Of a stretch of DNA of 64,000 bases, positions 16,256 through 24,583 are shown piece after piece. Origin of the DNA: a bacterium (lineage in GTDB: Bacteria > Hydrothermota > Tepidihabitantia > Tepidihabitantales > Tepidihabitantaceae). Made by a program: the position numbers and the translations under genes. Within the stretch, counting starts at the first letter, position 1. Every line of letters starts with the position of its first letter. The notes under the pieces were generated by a model. The model ran no database searches. It was given only the letters and a program-made list of their open reading frames with translations, and was not told the origin of the DNA. The stretch covers positions 147,393 to 211,392 of the forward strand of contig DATJQV010000075.1 in the NCBI GenBank assembly GCA_035505375.1. Reading direction: 5' to 3'.

Positions 16256-17248
16256 CTACCTCGCATCTTCCGGTGCCGCATCCTTGTGGCCGCCGTCCAT
16301 CGCCAGCGAATCGAACTGCTCGACCGATGCCGTTGCGGCCGATGTCTCGTTCCGACCCGGCTCTCCGGTATCGGGCCCGGTCTCGCGGCGGGCGAGGAAC
16401 TCGCCGATTTCTTCCATCCGCGGCAGGTCCTCGAGCCCGGCCAGACCGAAATAGCGCAGGAATTCGGGCGTGGTCCGGTAAAGAAAGGGATTGCCGGGGC
16501 GACTGGCGCGGCCGTAGGTCGCAATCAGCCTGCGCTCAAGTAGTGTAACAAGCGGGCCCGAGCAGTCAACCCCGCGCAACTGCTCAATCTCGGGCCGGGT
16601 GACCGGTTGCCGGTAGGCGATAATGGCCATGACCTCGAGCGCGGCCCGCGACAGCCGGTGGGTGTATTGGTGCTGGTAGAGACGGCGGACGTACTCGGCA
16701 TATATCGGCATGGTATAGAGCTGGAAGCCCTGCGCCACCCGCTGGACCCGGAACGTCCGGCCGGTTTCTTGGTAGCTCGCGTTCAGTCCGTCAATCACAG
16801 TCCGGGCGGTTTCCGGCGATACCTCGGCCAGTTCGGCGAGCCGGTCGAGCTTCGCCGGCGCGTCGGCGGCGAAAAGCAGGGCCTCGATGACCTCGGCCGA
16901 AGGAAGGGGCGAGGGACTGGGGACGAGGGGCGCGGGGGCAGGAATCTCAGATTCTGGATTTGAGATTGTAGATTGGTCGGAAGCGGGAGCCGGGGAAAGT
17001 ACTTCCGAAGGACGATTGTTGAGTGCCGATTCTGCGGAGTCGAGAGTCGGGAATGAGAACTCGGCAGTAGGCGATTCGGGCACCGCCGGTGTCGGCTCGG
17101 CAAGAGCAGTGGCGTCGCTTGTATCCCCGGCGGCCGTATTTTCCTCTTCGTGTCCTGGTGTCTTGGTGGTTGAATCCGAGTCCCCGACGGTTGCCGGCTC
17201 GTCGGTCAGTTCGTCGTTTGGCATTTGGCGTTCTGCGTTTTCGGTCAT
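16256..17248 (-). CDS. scpB: Segregation and condensation protein B with repeat-built N-terminal extension
   Basis: A 330-aa protein; usual ScpB is about 180-220 aa. The ScpB double winged-helix core covers about residues 118-290: '[22 protein letters not shown]', '[22 protein letters not shown]', '[32 protein letters not shown]' and '[17 protein letters not shown]'. ScpB bridges the SMC-kleisin complex in chromosome segregation. Residues 1-117 are low-complexity, rich in Glu, Pro, Thr and Ser, and read through at least four different dispersed repeat words. The gene overlaps aspartate kinase by 4 bp. No scpA is present nearby. Confidence 0.92.
   Translation of the reverse strand: MTENAERQMPNDELTDEPATVGDSDSTTKTPGHEEENTAAGDTSDATALAEPTPAVPESPTAEFSFPTLDSAESALNNRPSEVLSPAPASDQSTISNPESEIPAPAPLVPSPSPLPSAEVIEALLFAADAPAKLDRLAELAEVSPETARTVIDGLNASYQETGRTFRVQRVAQGFQLYTMPIYAEYVRRLYQHQYTHRLSRAALEVMAIIAYRQPVTRPEIEQLRGVDCSGPLVTLLERRLIATYGRASRPGNPFLYRTTPEFLRYFGLAGLEDLPRMEEIGEFLARRETGPDTGEPGRNETSAATASVEQFDSLAMDGGHKDAAPEDAR
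16900..16978. repeat. Repeat words B and C inside scpB
   Basis: Positions 16900-16940 are the GGGGCGAGGGACTGGGGACG word B. Positions 16941-16978 contain word C (AGATTCTGGATTTGAGATTG), which recurs at 32811-32840 inside alcohol dehydrogenase and near 44690-44720. Both are read in frame as Pro/Ala/Ser-rich and Ser-Asn-Pro-Glu segments of the ScpB extension. Confidence 0.65.
17146..17243. repeat. Repeat words D and E at the scpB N-terminus
   Basis: On the minus strand, positions 17207-17243 read AACGCAGAACGCCAAATGCC (word D, encoding the first residues E-R-Q-M-P-N-D). Positions 17146-17169 read CCACCAAGACACCAGGACAC (word E, encoding T-K-T-P-G-H). They are translated as the first 45 residues of ScpB. 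Confidence 0.6.
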
Positions 17249-18456
17249 CTCTTCAGCCTGAATCGCGCCAGCAGCGCGGCCGCGGCAAGGCGCAGGTCTT
17301 TCCGGTCCATGAAGCAGGACAGCCGTGTCTCCGACGTCGAGAAGGCGTCGAGGTGGACGCCAACCCGGTGCAGGGTTTCGAGCGTCCCGGAGAGGATGTC
17401 AGGGTCGGAACCGACACCCGGCCCGACTACGGAGACCGAGCAAAGGCTGTCCTTGATGTCGAGCCGGTCGGCCCGGACCTGCTTCGCGAGCTTCGCCAGT
17501 ATCGTCTTCGCCGTGCTCAAATGCTCCTCGGGCACGATGAACGACAGGTCGAACCGGTCGCCGTGCACCACGCCGTGGTTGAAGAACACAATCGGCACCC
17601 GGGCCGCGGCAAGCTGGGTTACGACCTGATGCAGGCATTTCTTCTTCTTCGGCACATCGACGAGCGAAAGCCGCACCAGCTTGTGGTTGTGCGTCATCGC
17701 CCGGACGAAAGCCTTCTCCATCTTTTCCAGTTTGGCCACTGTCGTACCTCGCTTATCGTTGAACGAAGACCGGATGGATAGCCGCACCCGGTACTTGGCC
17801 GCGAGCGCGCATGCCCGCGGGTGAATTACTTCCGAGCCGGAACCGGCGAGCTCGGCCAGCTCCTCGAAGCTGAGCTCGGGCACGAGCCGCACGCCCGGGA
17901 ATTCGGACGGGTTCTCGGTGAAGATGCCGTCCACATCCTTGTAGAGTTCGCATCTTTCGGCCCCCAGCGCGGCCGCGAGCGCGACCGCGGTGACGTCGGA
18001 GCCGCCGCGGCCGAGGGTCGTTATCTCGCGCTCCGGGCTGACGCCCTGGAAGCCGGCGACAATCGGGATCTTCTTCCCGCGCAGGGCGCGGAGGAGACGG
18101 TCGCCGCGAATCTCTTCGATGCGCGCGTCGGAATGGAACCGGTCGGTGATGATACCGACCTGAGAGCCGGTGAAGGACACGGCCTCGAGCCCTTCGTTGA
18201 GAATCGCAAGCGATACCAGCGCCATCGCTTCCCGCTCGCCGGCGGTCAGGAGCATGTCGAGTTCGCGTCGCTGCGGGCTCGGCGTGATTTCGTGAGCCAG
18301 CCGTGTGAGCGCGTCGGTGGTGTGACCCATCGCCGAGACCACGACGACGACCCGGTCGCCGGCGGCGCGGGTTGCGACGACCCGCCGCGCGACCCGGCGG
18401 ATTCGCTCGATGTCCGCGACCGAGCTGCCGCCGTACTTCTGGACGACTAAGGACAT
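17245..18456 (-). CDS. lysC: Aspartate kinase
   Basis: The protein from the ATG at 18456 begins '[19 protein letters not shown]', the universal aspartokinase start (KYGG). It has the substrate blocks '[17 protein letters not shown]', '[27 protein letters not shown]' and '[10 protein letters not shown]', then two C-terminal ACT domains (about 265-400). The length is 403 aa. It phosphorylates aspartate, the first step towards lysine, threonine and methionine. An in-frame ATG 69 bases upstream (18525) would add 23 residues encoded by a repeat word; I prefer the conserved start. It lies between an aminotransferase gene and scpB, which it overlaps (ATGA). Confidence 0.92.
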   Translation of the reverse strand: MSLVVQKYGGSSVADIERIRRVARRVVATRAAGDRVVVVVSAMGHTTDALTRLAHEITPSPQRRELDMLLTAGEREAMALVSLAILNEGLEAVSFTGSQVGIITDRFHSDARIEEIRGDRLLRALRGKKIPIVAGFQGVSPEREITTLGRGGSDVTAVALAAALGAERCELYKDVDGIFTENPSEFPGVRLVPELSFEELAELAGSGSEVIHPRACALAAKYRVRLSIRSSFNDKRGTTVAKLEKMEKAFVRAMTHNHKLVRLSLVDVPKKKKCLHQVVTQLAAARVPIVFFNHGVVHGDRFDLSFIVPEEHLSTAKTILAKLAKQVRADRLDIKDSLCSVSVVGPGVGSDPDILSGTLETLHRVGVHLDAFSTSETRLSCFMDRKDLRLAAAALLARFRLKR

Positions 18457-18535
18457 TGGCGATTTCCGATTGGCGATTGCCGAATGCCCCGACGCGGCCC
18501 GATCGCCTGAATCGACACTCGACAATCGTCAGTCG
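18457..18535. repeat. Repeat-word spacer between aminotransferase and aspartate kinase
   Basis: The 79 bases are made of words such as GGCGATTTCCGATTGGCGAT followed by CGACAATCGTCAGTCGTCAT. They belong to the same style as word D. An open frame with ATG at 18525 runs through into aspartate kinase. Confidence 0.5.
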
Positions 18536-19720
18536 TCATTCGTTGTTGAGCCATTTGCCGATTCGGTGACCGGCTTCCTTCAATTGCTTCTCGGGGGCGA
18601 TAAGCGCAAACCGGACGAACCCTTCGCCGTACTGGCCAAAGCCGGTACCCGGGGCGCACATCACACGGCAGTTGGAAAGCATCTGGCGCGTGAAGATGAG
18701 CGACGCCGACTCGCCGGCAGGTGCGGTGTCGTGACCGGGAGGGACGCGGGCCCAGATGTAGAACGTGGCTTCGGGAACATTCACGTCCCAGCCGTGTCTG
18801 ACCAATTCGCCGCAGAAGGCGTCCCGGCGCCGTTTGTACATCGCGCGGTTGGCCGCGGCGAACTTGGCACCGGACTGCAGGGCGCACACTGCCGCGTCCT
18901 GAATCGCCCCAAACGGGCCGGAATCGGTGTTCTGCTTTATCTTGAGCAGGGATTTTATCAGCCGCGAGTTGCCGACCGCCATGCCGATGCGCCACCCGGC
19001 CATATTGAAGGTCTTGGACAGGGAGTGGAACTCGACGCAGCGGTCCCTGGCGCCGGGCACTTCGAGGATGCTCGGCGGCCGACTCCTGCCGAAGTAGAGC
19101 TCCGAGTAGACGTTGTCGTTGACGACGAAGAAGCCATGGCGCTGGGCCAGGGCCACGACCTCGCGGTAGAATTCAATCGTAGCTACCGCCGCAGTCGGAT
19201 TGCTGGGGAAGTTCAGGCAGAGAAGCTTGATGCGCGGCGCGATGCGCGACAGCCAGTCGAGGTCGACGAGGAAGTGGTTCTTCTCTTCGAGCGGCACCGG
19301 AATCGGAGTAGCGCCGGCCAGTCGCGACTGGTTCAGATACACCGGGTATCCGGGGTCGGAAATCGCGACCGTGTCGCCGGGGCCACACGTGCCCCAAATC
19401 AGGTGAGCGACGCCTTCCTTCGACCCGAGCAGCATCGAGACCTCGGTTTCCGGGTCGAGCTCGACGTGGAACCGGCGGCGATACCATGACGCCACGGCCG
19501 CACGCGCGGCGAGCTTGCCCAGATAGCTCGGATAGCGGTGGTTCTCTGTATTCTTCAGTGCCCGGGTGAGCGCGGCGGAAATGGGCCTGGGAGCCGGCTG
19601 GTCAGGACTGCCCTCACCTAGGTCAATCAGGTCGTGGCCGGCCCGGGACTTGAGGTCGTCGAGTTCCTGGAAAAGATACGGCGGAATCAGACCTAATCTG
19701 GCCGCAGACGGCTCGCGCAT
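18536..19720 (-). CDS. Class I/II aminotransferase (aspartate/LL-DAP aminotransferase-like)
   Basis: A 394-aa fold-type I PLP enzyme. It shows 'GEGSPDQPAPRPI', 'LNFPSNPTAAVA' (the NxxNPTG region, slightly altered), 'NDNVYSELYF' and the PLP-binding lysine in 'FHSLSKTFNMAGWRIGMAVG'. The conserved Arg that binds the alpha-carboxylate lies near 'VRFALIAPE'. Its position directly before aspartate kinase suggests aspartate-family amino acid synthesis; LL-diaminopimelate aminotransferase or aspartate/alanine aminotransferase are the main options. It heads the operon to DUF502. Confidence 0.88.
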   Translation of the reverse strand: MREPSAARLGLIPPYLFQELDDLKSRAGHDLIDLGEGSPDQPAPRPISAALTRALKNTENHRYPSYLGKLAARAAVASWYRRRFHVELDPETEVSMLLGSKEGVAHLIWGTCGPGDTVAISDPGYPVYLNQSRLAGATPIPVPLEEKNHFLVDLDWLSRIAPRIKLLCLNFPSNPTAAVATIEFYREVVALAQRHGFFVVNDNVYSELYFGRSRPPSILEVPGARDRCVEFHSLSKTFNMAGWRIGMAVGNSRLIKSLLKIKQNTDSGPFGAIQDAAVCALQSGAKFAAANRAMYKRRRDAFCGELVRHGWDVNVPEATFYIWARVPPGHDTAPAGESASLIFTRQMLSNCRVMCAPGTGFGQYGEGFVRFALIAPEKQLKEAGHRIGKWLNNE

Positions 19721-19728
19721 TGGGTATC

Positions 19729-19756
19729 ATTATCCACCAAAACCACGGATTGTCAA
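19729..19756 (-). promoter_or_regulatory. Promoter of the aminotransferase operon, leaderless type
   Basis: Minus strand: TTGACA (19751-19756), a 16-bp spacer and GATAAT (19729-19734), followed by eight bases and the ATG at 19720. No Shine-Dalgarno. Confidence 0.6.
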
Positions 19757-19800
19757 GCGCTTGCCGAATCATATCCCTATGATTTAGTCCTGAGATGTCA

Positions 19801-19855
19801 AGCGGTCGGGGAAGGAGGATTCCAGGATTCTGGGATTCAAGGAGTTCAGTGGCGG
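19801..19855. repeat. Partial repeat A (GGATTC words)
   Basis: Contains GGAGGATTCCAGGATTCTGG and a GGATTCAAGG word, and resembles one arm of the 76-bp repeat at 8605-8680. It lies just upstream of the next promoter. Confidence 0.45.
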
Positions 19856-19886
19856 ATGCCGGAGCCCGTGCTCGAACCCTTGCCTG

Positions 19887-19914
19887 TTGACAGCGTCCTG
19901 CCCGAAGATAAAAT
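19887..19914 (+). promoter_or_regulatory. Sigma70 promoter of the lamin-tail-like gene
   Basis: TTGACA (19887-19892), a 16-bp spacer, TAAAAT (19909-19914). The predicted start near 19921 falls on the GGAGG ribosome site of the ATG at 19931. Confidence 0.65.
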
Positions 19915-19930
19915 CTATCCGGAGGCGGTT

Positions 19931-20950
19931 ATGACCAAACTTCTAGTCTGCCTGCTCTTTGCGGCGGCAGTGGCTGCCGCCAATCCCTACATCGAGACTG
20001 GCCTCAGTGAGGTCAGCGTTAATCCGGCTCATCAGTTCGTCGAACTTAACTGCAAGCCTGAGCCCATGCCGATTGACCTGAGCGGCTGGCGTATTCTCAC
20101 ATCCCTCTCGGCCTGCACCCTGACGTGCCAACTTCCGCAAGATTCATATTTGGTCGTTGACTCCGAGGCGTTGGCCATCGGACACATCGGACACGGCAAG
20201 CTGCGATTGAACCCGCTTGGAGACAGCGTTGTTGTGTATGACACAACTGGAAATGATGTTGATGATGTCCGCTTCCCCAGCTATCCTACCCGCGACGGAA
20301 ACGCTCCGTTGCCACCGCCAACCGGCAGCATCGCGTTTTGGAACGACGGCGACAGCGGCAGCCAGGGGATGAACTGGTACATCGATTCGACGCCGACCCC
20401 CGGCGAGGCCAATGACAACTATAGCACGATTGCAGGCACCTTGACCGGGATCGGTGGCATTACTCTCGACAATGCAGGAGTCGAGGCAAGCGGTCGATAC
20501 GGTCACGACGTTGCTTGCGGCCTGTATCATAAGACCAACTTCAGCATTGAAGGCCTTGGCGCTGGGACTTATCGCGTGAGTGCAGACGGCTCATACAACG
20601 GCCAAGAATATCGCGGAGTCTACCCGGAATCGGTCACCGTGGGCTACTCCCAAGTTGTCAGCGGGATTGACCTTGTGATTCCGCTGGCTGGTGTGGCCGA
20701 GACGCCGTCTGCGCAGTTACACCCGTTGATGCGAGTCTCGGGCCGGGCTCTGCTGGTGACCGGCGACGGCACGGCGCCTGTGAGCGTGCAACTCTACAAC
20801 CAAATCGGCTCCCGCGTCAGCGTCTTCGACCTCGGTCCTCTCAAGGGCGAGAAGAGAATCGAGCTTCCGGTGACGCTCGCGCCCGGAGTTTACTTCGCCA
20901 GGTGCCGGTCCGGAGGTCGGACGGCCAAGACGAAGCTCGTTCTGTACTAG
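19931..20950 (+). CDS. Secreted lamin-tail-like protein with C-terminal sorting tail
   Basis: A 339-aa protein starting at the ATG preceded by GGAGG. The signal peptide is 'KLLVCLLFAAAVAAANPYI'. Residues 25-135 ('VSVNPAHQFVELNC...IDLSGWRILTS...SYLVVDSEAL...LNPLGDSVVVYDTTGN...NDGDSGSQGMNWYIDSTPTPGEAND') resemble a lamin-tail domain, a beta-sandwich found on bacterial surface proteins. The C-terminal 75 residues end 'LAPGVYFARCRSGGRTAKTKLVLY', a Por/FlgD-like sorting tail. A role in surface attachment or display is inferred. Confidence 0.78.
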   Translation: MTKLLVCLLFAAAVAAANPYIETGLSEVSVNPAHQFVELNCKPEPMPIDLSGWRILTSLSACTLTCQLPQDSYLVVDSEALAIGHIGHGKLRLNPLGDSVVVYDTTGNDVDDVRFPSYPTRDGNAPLPPPTGSIAFWNDGDSGSQGMNWYIDSTPTPGEANDNYSTIAGTLTGIGGITLDNAGVEASGRYGHDVACGLYHKTNFSIEGLGAGTYRVSADGSYNGQEYRGVYPESVTVGYSQVVSGIDLVIPLAGVAETPSAQLHPLMRVSGRALLVTGDGTAPVSVQLYNQIGSRVSVFDLGPLKGEKRIELPVTLAPGVYFARCRSGGRTAKTKLVLY

Positions 20951-21028
20951 CGCGAAGCGAGAACGCTACCGATAGGGGCGGCGGCAAGCCACCAGTCGTT
21001 CTCCGCACTTGATCGCTGGACCACTTTC

Positions 21029-21592
21029 CTATTTCCACTTGACCGTCACGTCCTTGTCCGGGTAGAACTGCTTCCTGGTGAAGAAGTACGATACGGTTCC
21101 GCCGGACATTACCGTGCTGTCCGCCTTGTAGGTGAGCGTGACACCTGTGAGATTCTCGGGCACTGTAATGTGGAACCGCGCCCGGTCAATCGGTCGCTTC
21201 CATTTGCGGGTCGTGGTGACGATGTAGGTGGCCGAGTTCGCCTTCAGGGGCTGTTGGTAGTAAGCGAAGAACGAGTCCTCGACGCCCGGCTGAAACCGCA
21301 TCTTGAATGAAACGCCCGAATCCTGCCGTTGGAACCCGTGCTGCCTGATTTCGACTGAGTCTGGGTAGAGATGCGTCGGGTCGAGCGGGAACGGGTAGAA
21401 TACTGATGCCACAAGCGGGTCCTTGGACGAGCTCGTGAAGTGATACATGCCGCGCACCTCGAGCGTGCCCGGCCGCACATCCATCGCTATTTCCTCCCGC
21501 GCAAAGTGCACGGGCGACACCGGCTCCGCCTTCCGGCAGGCTGCCAGAACGAGGAATCCGCCAACGCATGCGAGCACGTGCCACTTCCGCAT
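21029..21592 (-). CDS. Lipoprotein, unknown function
   Basis: A 187-aa protein. The chosen ATG gives a compact signal peptide, 'MRKWHVLACVGGFLVLAAC', with a good lipobox (Leu-Ala-Ala-Cys). Another in-frame ATG lies 21 bases upstream and would put seven residues before the leader. The mature part is beta-rich ('LEVRGMYHFTSSSKDPLVASVFYPFPLD', 'FHITVPENLTGVTLTYKADS'), suggesting one beta-sandwich domain. No family recognised. It is convergent with the lamin-tail gene. Confidence 0.72.
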   Translation of the reverse strand: MRKWHVLACVGGFLVLAACRKAEPVSPVHFAREEIAMDVRPGTLEVRGMYHFTSSSKDPLVASVFYPFPLDPTHLYPDSVEIRQHGFQRQDSGVSFKMRFQPGVEDSFFAYYQQPLKANSATYIVTTTRKWKRPIDRARFHITVPENLTGVTLTYKADSTVMSGGTVSYFFTRKQFYPDKDVTVKWK

Positions 21593-21661
21593 GCAGGAAT
21601 ATGCCTCGCTCACACGCGCTTGTCAAATGGCGTCGGACCGATGCCCGGTTGACCGGTGGTC

Positions 21662-21689
21662 TTGATTTCAAGGGCTTTTTGGCTAGATT
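21662..21689 (+). promoter_or_regulatory. Leaderless-type promoter of the Mut7-C gene
   Basis: TTGATT (21662-21667), a 16-bp spacer, TAGATT (21684-21689). The GTG start at 21696 is exactly at the expected +1 position, and no ribosome site is present. Confidence 0.6.
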
Positions 21690-21695
21690 AAGGCC

Positions 21696-22418
21696 GTGAT
21701 TCCCGAAGAACAGCAAGTTCCGGCGCCCGACAACCGCCGGCAGCCACGCCGTCACCGGCCTCGTGGCCGCGGCCCACGCGGCCACATCGCCCCGCCCAAG
21801 AACCCGGAGAACGTCAGCTTCCTCTGCGACGTGATGCTCGGCAAGCTGGCGCGAGAGCTGCGCCTGCTGGGCTACGACGCCGCGTACGACCGTACCCTGG
21901 GCGGCATGCCCGCCTACCGAATTGCGCGGCAGAGCGGCCGGATACTGCTTACCCGCACAAGCAAGCTCAAGGGATTGCCGGGGACGATATATATACCGGG
22001 CCAGCTCGCGCCGGAACAGGTGGCGCAGGTCAAGGCCGAGATGGAAGCGGGCCTGAAGCCTGCGGTCCCGGTCGAGGTCGAGGAGACGCCGGTGCCTGTC
22101 GCAAAGCCGCCGGTTCCTCGGCCGCAACCGCAAAGCGCGCCCGCGTCGCCGCCGGCCGAGAAGATAGCTGCCTACGGCCGGTGTCTGCAGTGCAACGTCC
22201 CGCTGGAGAAGCTGACCCGCGAGCAGGCGCGGCCGTCGGTGCCGTTCTTCATTTACCAGATTCATCACGATTTCCGTGGTTGCCCGAAGTGCCGCAAGAT
22301 CTACTGGCCGGGTAACCATGTCGAACAGATGGCGCAGCGGGCCGGGCCGCCCCCGCGAGCGCGCCGGCCGTTCCGAGGCGGTCCCCGCAGACAGCAGAAT
22401 ACTGGAGAAACAAAGTAG
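21696..22418 (+). CDS. Mut7-C RNAse-domain protein (PIN-like plus zinc ribbon)
   Basis: A 240-aa protein that starts at GTG. After a basic N-terminus comes 'FLCDVMLGKLARELRLLGYDAAYDRTLG' and 'RILLTRTSKLKG', the first half of the Mut7-C fold (PIN-related; Asp residues would bind metal). A linker of about 50 residues rich in Val, Pro and Ala is followed by 'RCLQCNVPLEKL' and 'FRGCPKCRKIYWPGNHVEQM', a CxxC...CxxC zinc ribbon typical of the family. The family is predicted to cut RNA. The linker is longer than usual. Confidence 0.88.
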   Translation: MIPEEQQVPAPDNRRQPRRHRPRGRGPRGHIAPPKNPENVSFLCDVMLGKLARELRLLGYDAAYDRTLGGMPAYRIARQSGRILLTRTSKLKGLPGTIYIPGQLAPEQVAQVKAEMEAGLKPAVPVEVEETPVPVAKPPVPRPQPQSAPASPPAEKIAAYGRCLQCNVPLEKLTREQARPSVPFFIYQIHHDFRGCPKCRKIYWPGNHVEQMAQRAGPPPRARRPFRGGPRRQQNTGETK

Positions 22419-22469
22419 CGGTTCCGGCCGGGAAAAGAGGCCGGGCCCGCTTCTCACGGAGGTAATCGG

Positions 22470-23993
22470 ATGGCGGTTGTACTAGACGGCAAGAACCTGA
22501 AAATCGAGGACATCGTCCGCGTGGCGCGACGGCGTGAAAAGGTTGAGCTGGCCCCGGCGGCTAAGGCGAGAATCAACAACTGCCGCGCTTTTATCGAGGA
22601 GAAGGTCAAGGAGCGGGCGGTGATGTACGGCATAACGACCGGCATCGGCGAGCTGTCCGAGACCATCCTGACCCCGGAACAGACCGAGCAGTTCCAGCGC
22701 TACATCGTTTACTCGCATTCGGCCGGGTGCGGCGTGCCGCTGCCCGAGGAGACGGTGCGGGCAGCCATCTGCTCGCGCATCAACGTTCTCTCCAACGGCC
22801 ATTCCGGTATCCGGCTGAAGGTCGTGGAGTGCATGGTCGACATGCTCAACAAGGGTGTGACGCCGGTCGTCTACGACAAAGGCTCGGTCGGTGCATGCGG
22901 CGACCTCTCGCCGATGAGCCAGATGGCGCTCGTGCTGCTCGGTGAGGGCGAGGCGTTCTACCAGGGCAAGCGGATGAGCGGGGCCGAGGCGATGAAGGCG
23001 GCAGGCGTGACGCCGATCCAGTTCGAGGCGCGCGACGGCCTCGCCTGCATCAACGGCTCCAACATGACCGCGGGCTGGGGCGCGCTGCACCTGAACGACG
23101 CGGACCACTACTACAAGGTCTCGGAAATCGCTGCCGCGCTGACGTTGGAAGTCGTCAATGCCAACATGGTGGCCTTCGACGAGCGGATTCACAAGGTGCG
23201 CGGCTATCCCGGGGCAGTGACGTGCGCCGAGAATATCCGGCGGCTGACGGCCGATTCCGAGATGCTCAAGCAGCCGGGCAAGAAGGTCCAGGACGCCTAC
23301 AGTCTGCGCTCCACCCCGCAGGTCGTGGGCGGGGCCAAGGACGCGCTCAAATGGGCGCGCTACATGTTCGAGACCGAATTGAACGGCGTCGGCGACAACC
23401 CGCTGTTCTTCCCGGACGAGAAGGCCTACCTGACCGGCGCCAACTTCCAGGGCACCCCGCTCGGGCTCGCGCTCGACCTGGCCGGCGAGTGCGTAACGAT
23501 GATCGCGGTGCTGTCCGAACGCCGGACCAACCGGCTGCTGAACCGCAACCTGTCCTGCGGCCTGCCCGCTTTCCTGACCTTGGGCGCGGGGATGTTCTCC
23601 GGCCTGATGCTCACCCAGTACACGCAGGGCATGCTCGTCTGCGAAGACCGCATCCTATCGTCGCCGGCGTCAGTCGGCTCGATACCGGCCGCGGCCGACC
23701 AGGAAGACTTTGTGTCGATGGCGTTCACCGCCGCCCTGAAGACCAGACAGATTCTCGACAACGCCTGGTACGTCGTCGCCATCGAACTGATGGCGGGCGC
23801 GCAGGCGGTCGAGTTCCGCAAGCCGCTCAAGCCGGGCAAGGGGACGCAGATCGCCTACGACGTCGTGCGCGAGTACGTGCAGCCGATGGTCGAAGACCGG
23901 CCGGTCCAGGAAGACATCAACAACCTGACTGCCGCGGTGAAGTCGGGCGAACTGCTCGACGCGGTCGAGCACGCGGTCGGGAAACTGAACTAG
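22470..23993 (+). CDS. hutH: Aromatic amino acid/histidine ammonia-lyase with Ala-Cys-Gly MIO motif
   Basis: A 507-aa member of the HAL/PAL family, which removes ammonia from histidine or aromatic amino acids using an MIO group made from an Ala-Ser-Gly triplet. The conserved blocks are 'YGITTGIGELS', 'SHSAGCGVPLPEETVRAAICSRINVLSNGHSG', 'QDAYSLRSTPQVVGG', 'GDNPLF' and 'ADQEDFVSMA' (the HAL-type Glu). The MIO triplet is A142-C143-G144 in 'GSVGACGDLSPM': Cys replaces the usual Ser at the same residue number as Ser143 of Pseudomonas histidase. GGAGG precedes the ATG. No other hut genes are nearby, so the substrate is open. Confidence 0.85.
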   Translation: MAVVLDGKNLKIEDIVRVARRREKVELAPAAKARINNCRAFIEEKVKERAVMYGITTGIGELSETILTPEQTEQFQRYIVYSHSAGCGVPLPEETVRAAICSRINVLSNGHSGIRLKVVECMVDMLNKGVTPVVYDKGSVGACGDLSPMSQMALVLLGEGEAFYQGKRMSGAEAMKAAGVTPIQFEARDGLACINGSNMTAGWGALHLNDADHYYKVSEIAAALTLEVVNANMVAFDERIHKVRGYPGAVTCAENIRRLTADSEMLKQPGKKVQDAYSLRSTPQVVGGAKDALKWARYMFETELNGVGDNPLFFPDEKAYLTGANFQGTPLGLALDLAGECVTMIAVLSERRTNRLLNRNLSCGLPAFLTLGAGMFSGLMLTQYTQGMLVCEDRILSSPASVGSIPAAADQEDFVSMAFTAALKTRQILDNAWYVVAIELMAGAQAVEFRKPLKPGKGTQIAYDVVREYVQPMVEDRPVQEDINNLTAAVKSGELLDAVEHAVGKLN

Positions 23994-24053
23994 GAAGGGG
24001 CTAGGACTCGGACCAGAGCCCGAAGACCGGCCCGTTGCAGCAACGCTTGCGCC

Positions 24054-24416
24054 ATGCTCATCAAGAAGCTGAAGGACTGCAGGGAAATCACGGCCGGCGA
24101 CGGAACCAGGCTGCGTGAGCTGCTTCACCCTGGGAGTGATGCCGCCGCAATTCGCTGCTCGCTTGCGGTCGCGTGGGTCGCTCCGGGAAAGCAGTCCCGG
24201 CCGCACCGGCTGAAGACGGCCGAAGTGTACTACGTCGTTAGCGGCAGCGGCACGATGCACATCGGTGACGAAGCCGCCGCGGTCTCGACCGGCGACGCCG
24301 TCTACATACCTCCCGGCTCGGTTCAGTGGCTCGAGAATGCCGGCAGCGACGACATAGAGTTCGCCTGCATCGTGGACCCGGCCTGGCGGCCGGAGGACGA
24401 AGAAATCGTCCAATAG
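24054..24416 (+). CDS. Cupin-domain protein
   Basis: A 120-aa protein with a single cupin barrel. Motif 1 region 'SRPHRLKTAEVYYVVSGSGTMHIG' and motif 2 region 'TGDAVYIPPGSVQWLEN' supply likely metal ligands (His, Glu, with a Gln in place of the usual second-motif His). It follows the ammonia-lyase by 60 bases on the same strand and may be co-transcribed. Small cupins of this type can be isomerases, dioxygenase-like or simply ligand-binding. A terminator hairpin follows immediately. Confidence 0.85.
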   Translation: MLIKKLKDCREITAGDGTRLRELLHPGSDAAAIRCSLAVAWVAPGKQSRPHRLKTAEVYYVVSGSGTMHIGDEAAAVSTGDAVYIPPGSVQWLENAGSDDIEFACIVDPAWRPEDEEIVQ

Positions 24417-24420
24417 AAAG

Positions 24421-24444
24421 CCGGGCCCGGCTTGCCAGGCCCGG
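24421..24444 (+). terminator. Rho-independent-like hairpin after the cupin gene
   Basis: CCGGGCC (24421-24427) pairs with GGCCCGG (24438-24444) across a 10-base loop, four bases after the stop codon. The following sequence is only mildly T-rich. Confidence 0.55.
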
Positions 24445-24542
24445 TCTGAGGTTCTCTCGGGGTCACCAGCTAACCCGGTCGAACGGATAAATTATCCCTC
24501 GGCCTGCGCCGTCGGTCAAGATTAAACAACGCGAAAAGCGAA

Positions 24543-24564
24543 GGGGACGGCGCTGGCCGTCCCC
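24543..24564. terminator. Hairpin terminator between convergent genes
   Basis: GGGGACGG (24543-24550) and CCGTCCCC (24557-24564) form a perfect 8-bp stem with a 6-base loop, 19 bases past the stop of the minus-strand gene at 24584. A poly-T signal is lacking, but the position and strength support a bidirectional terminator. Confidence 0.6.
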
Positions 24565-24583
24565 TGGTAAGTCGGTAGCTGTC

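Noticed and set aside
21186-22457. 423-codon minus-strand frame
   Set aside because: It runs across the Mut7-C gene on the other strand and the lipoprotein gene in a different frame; the supported proteins fill the region.
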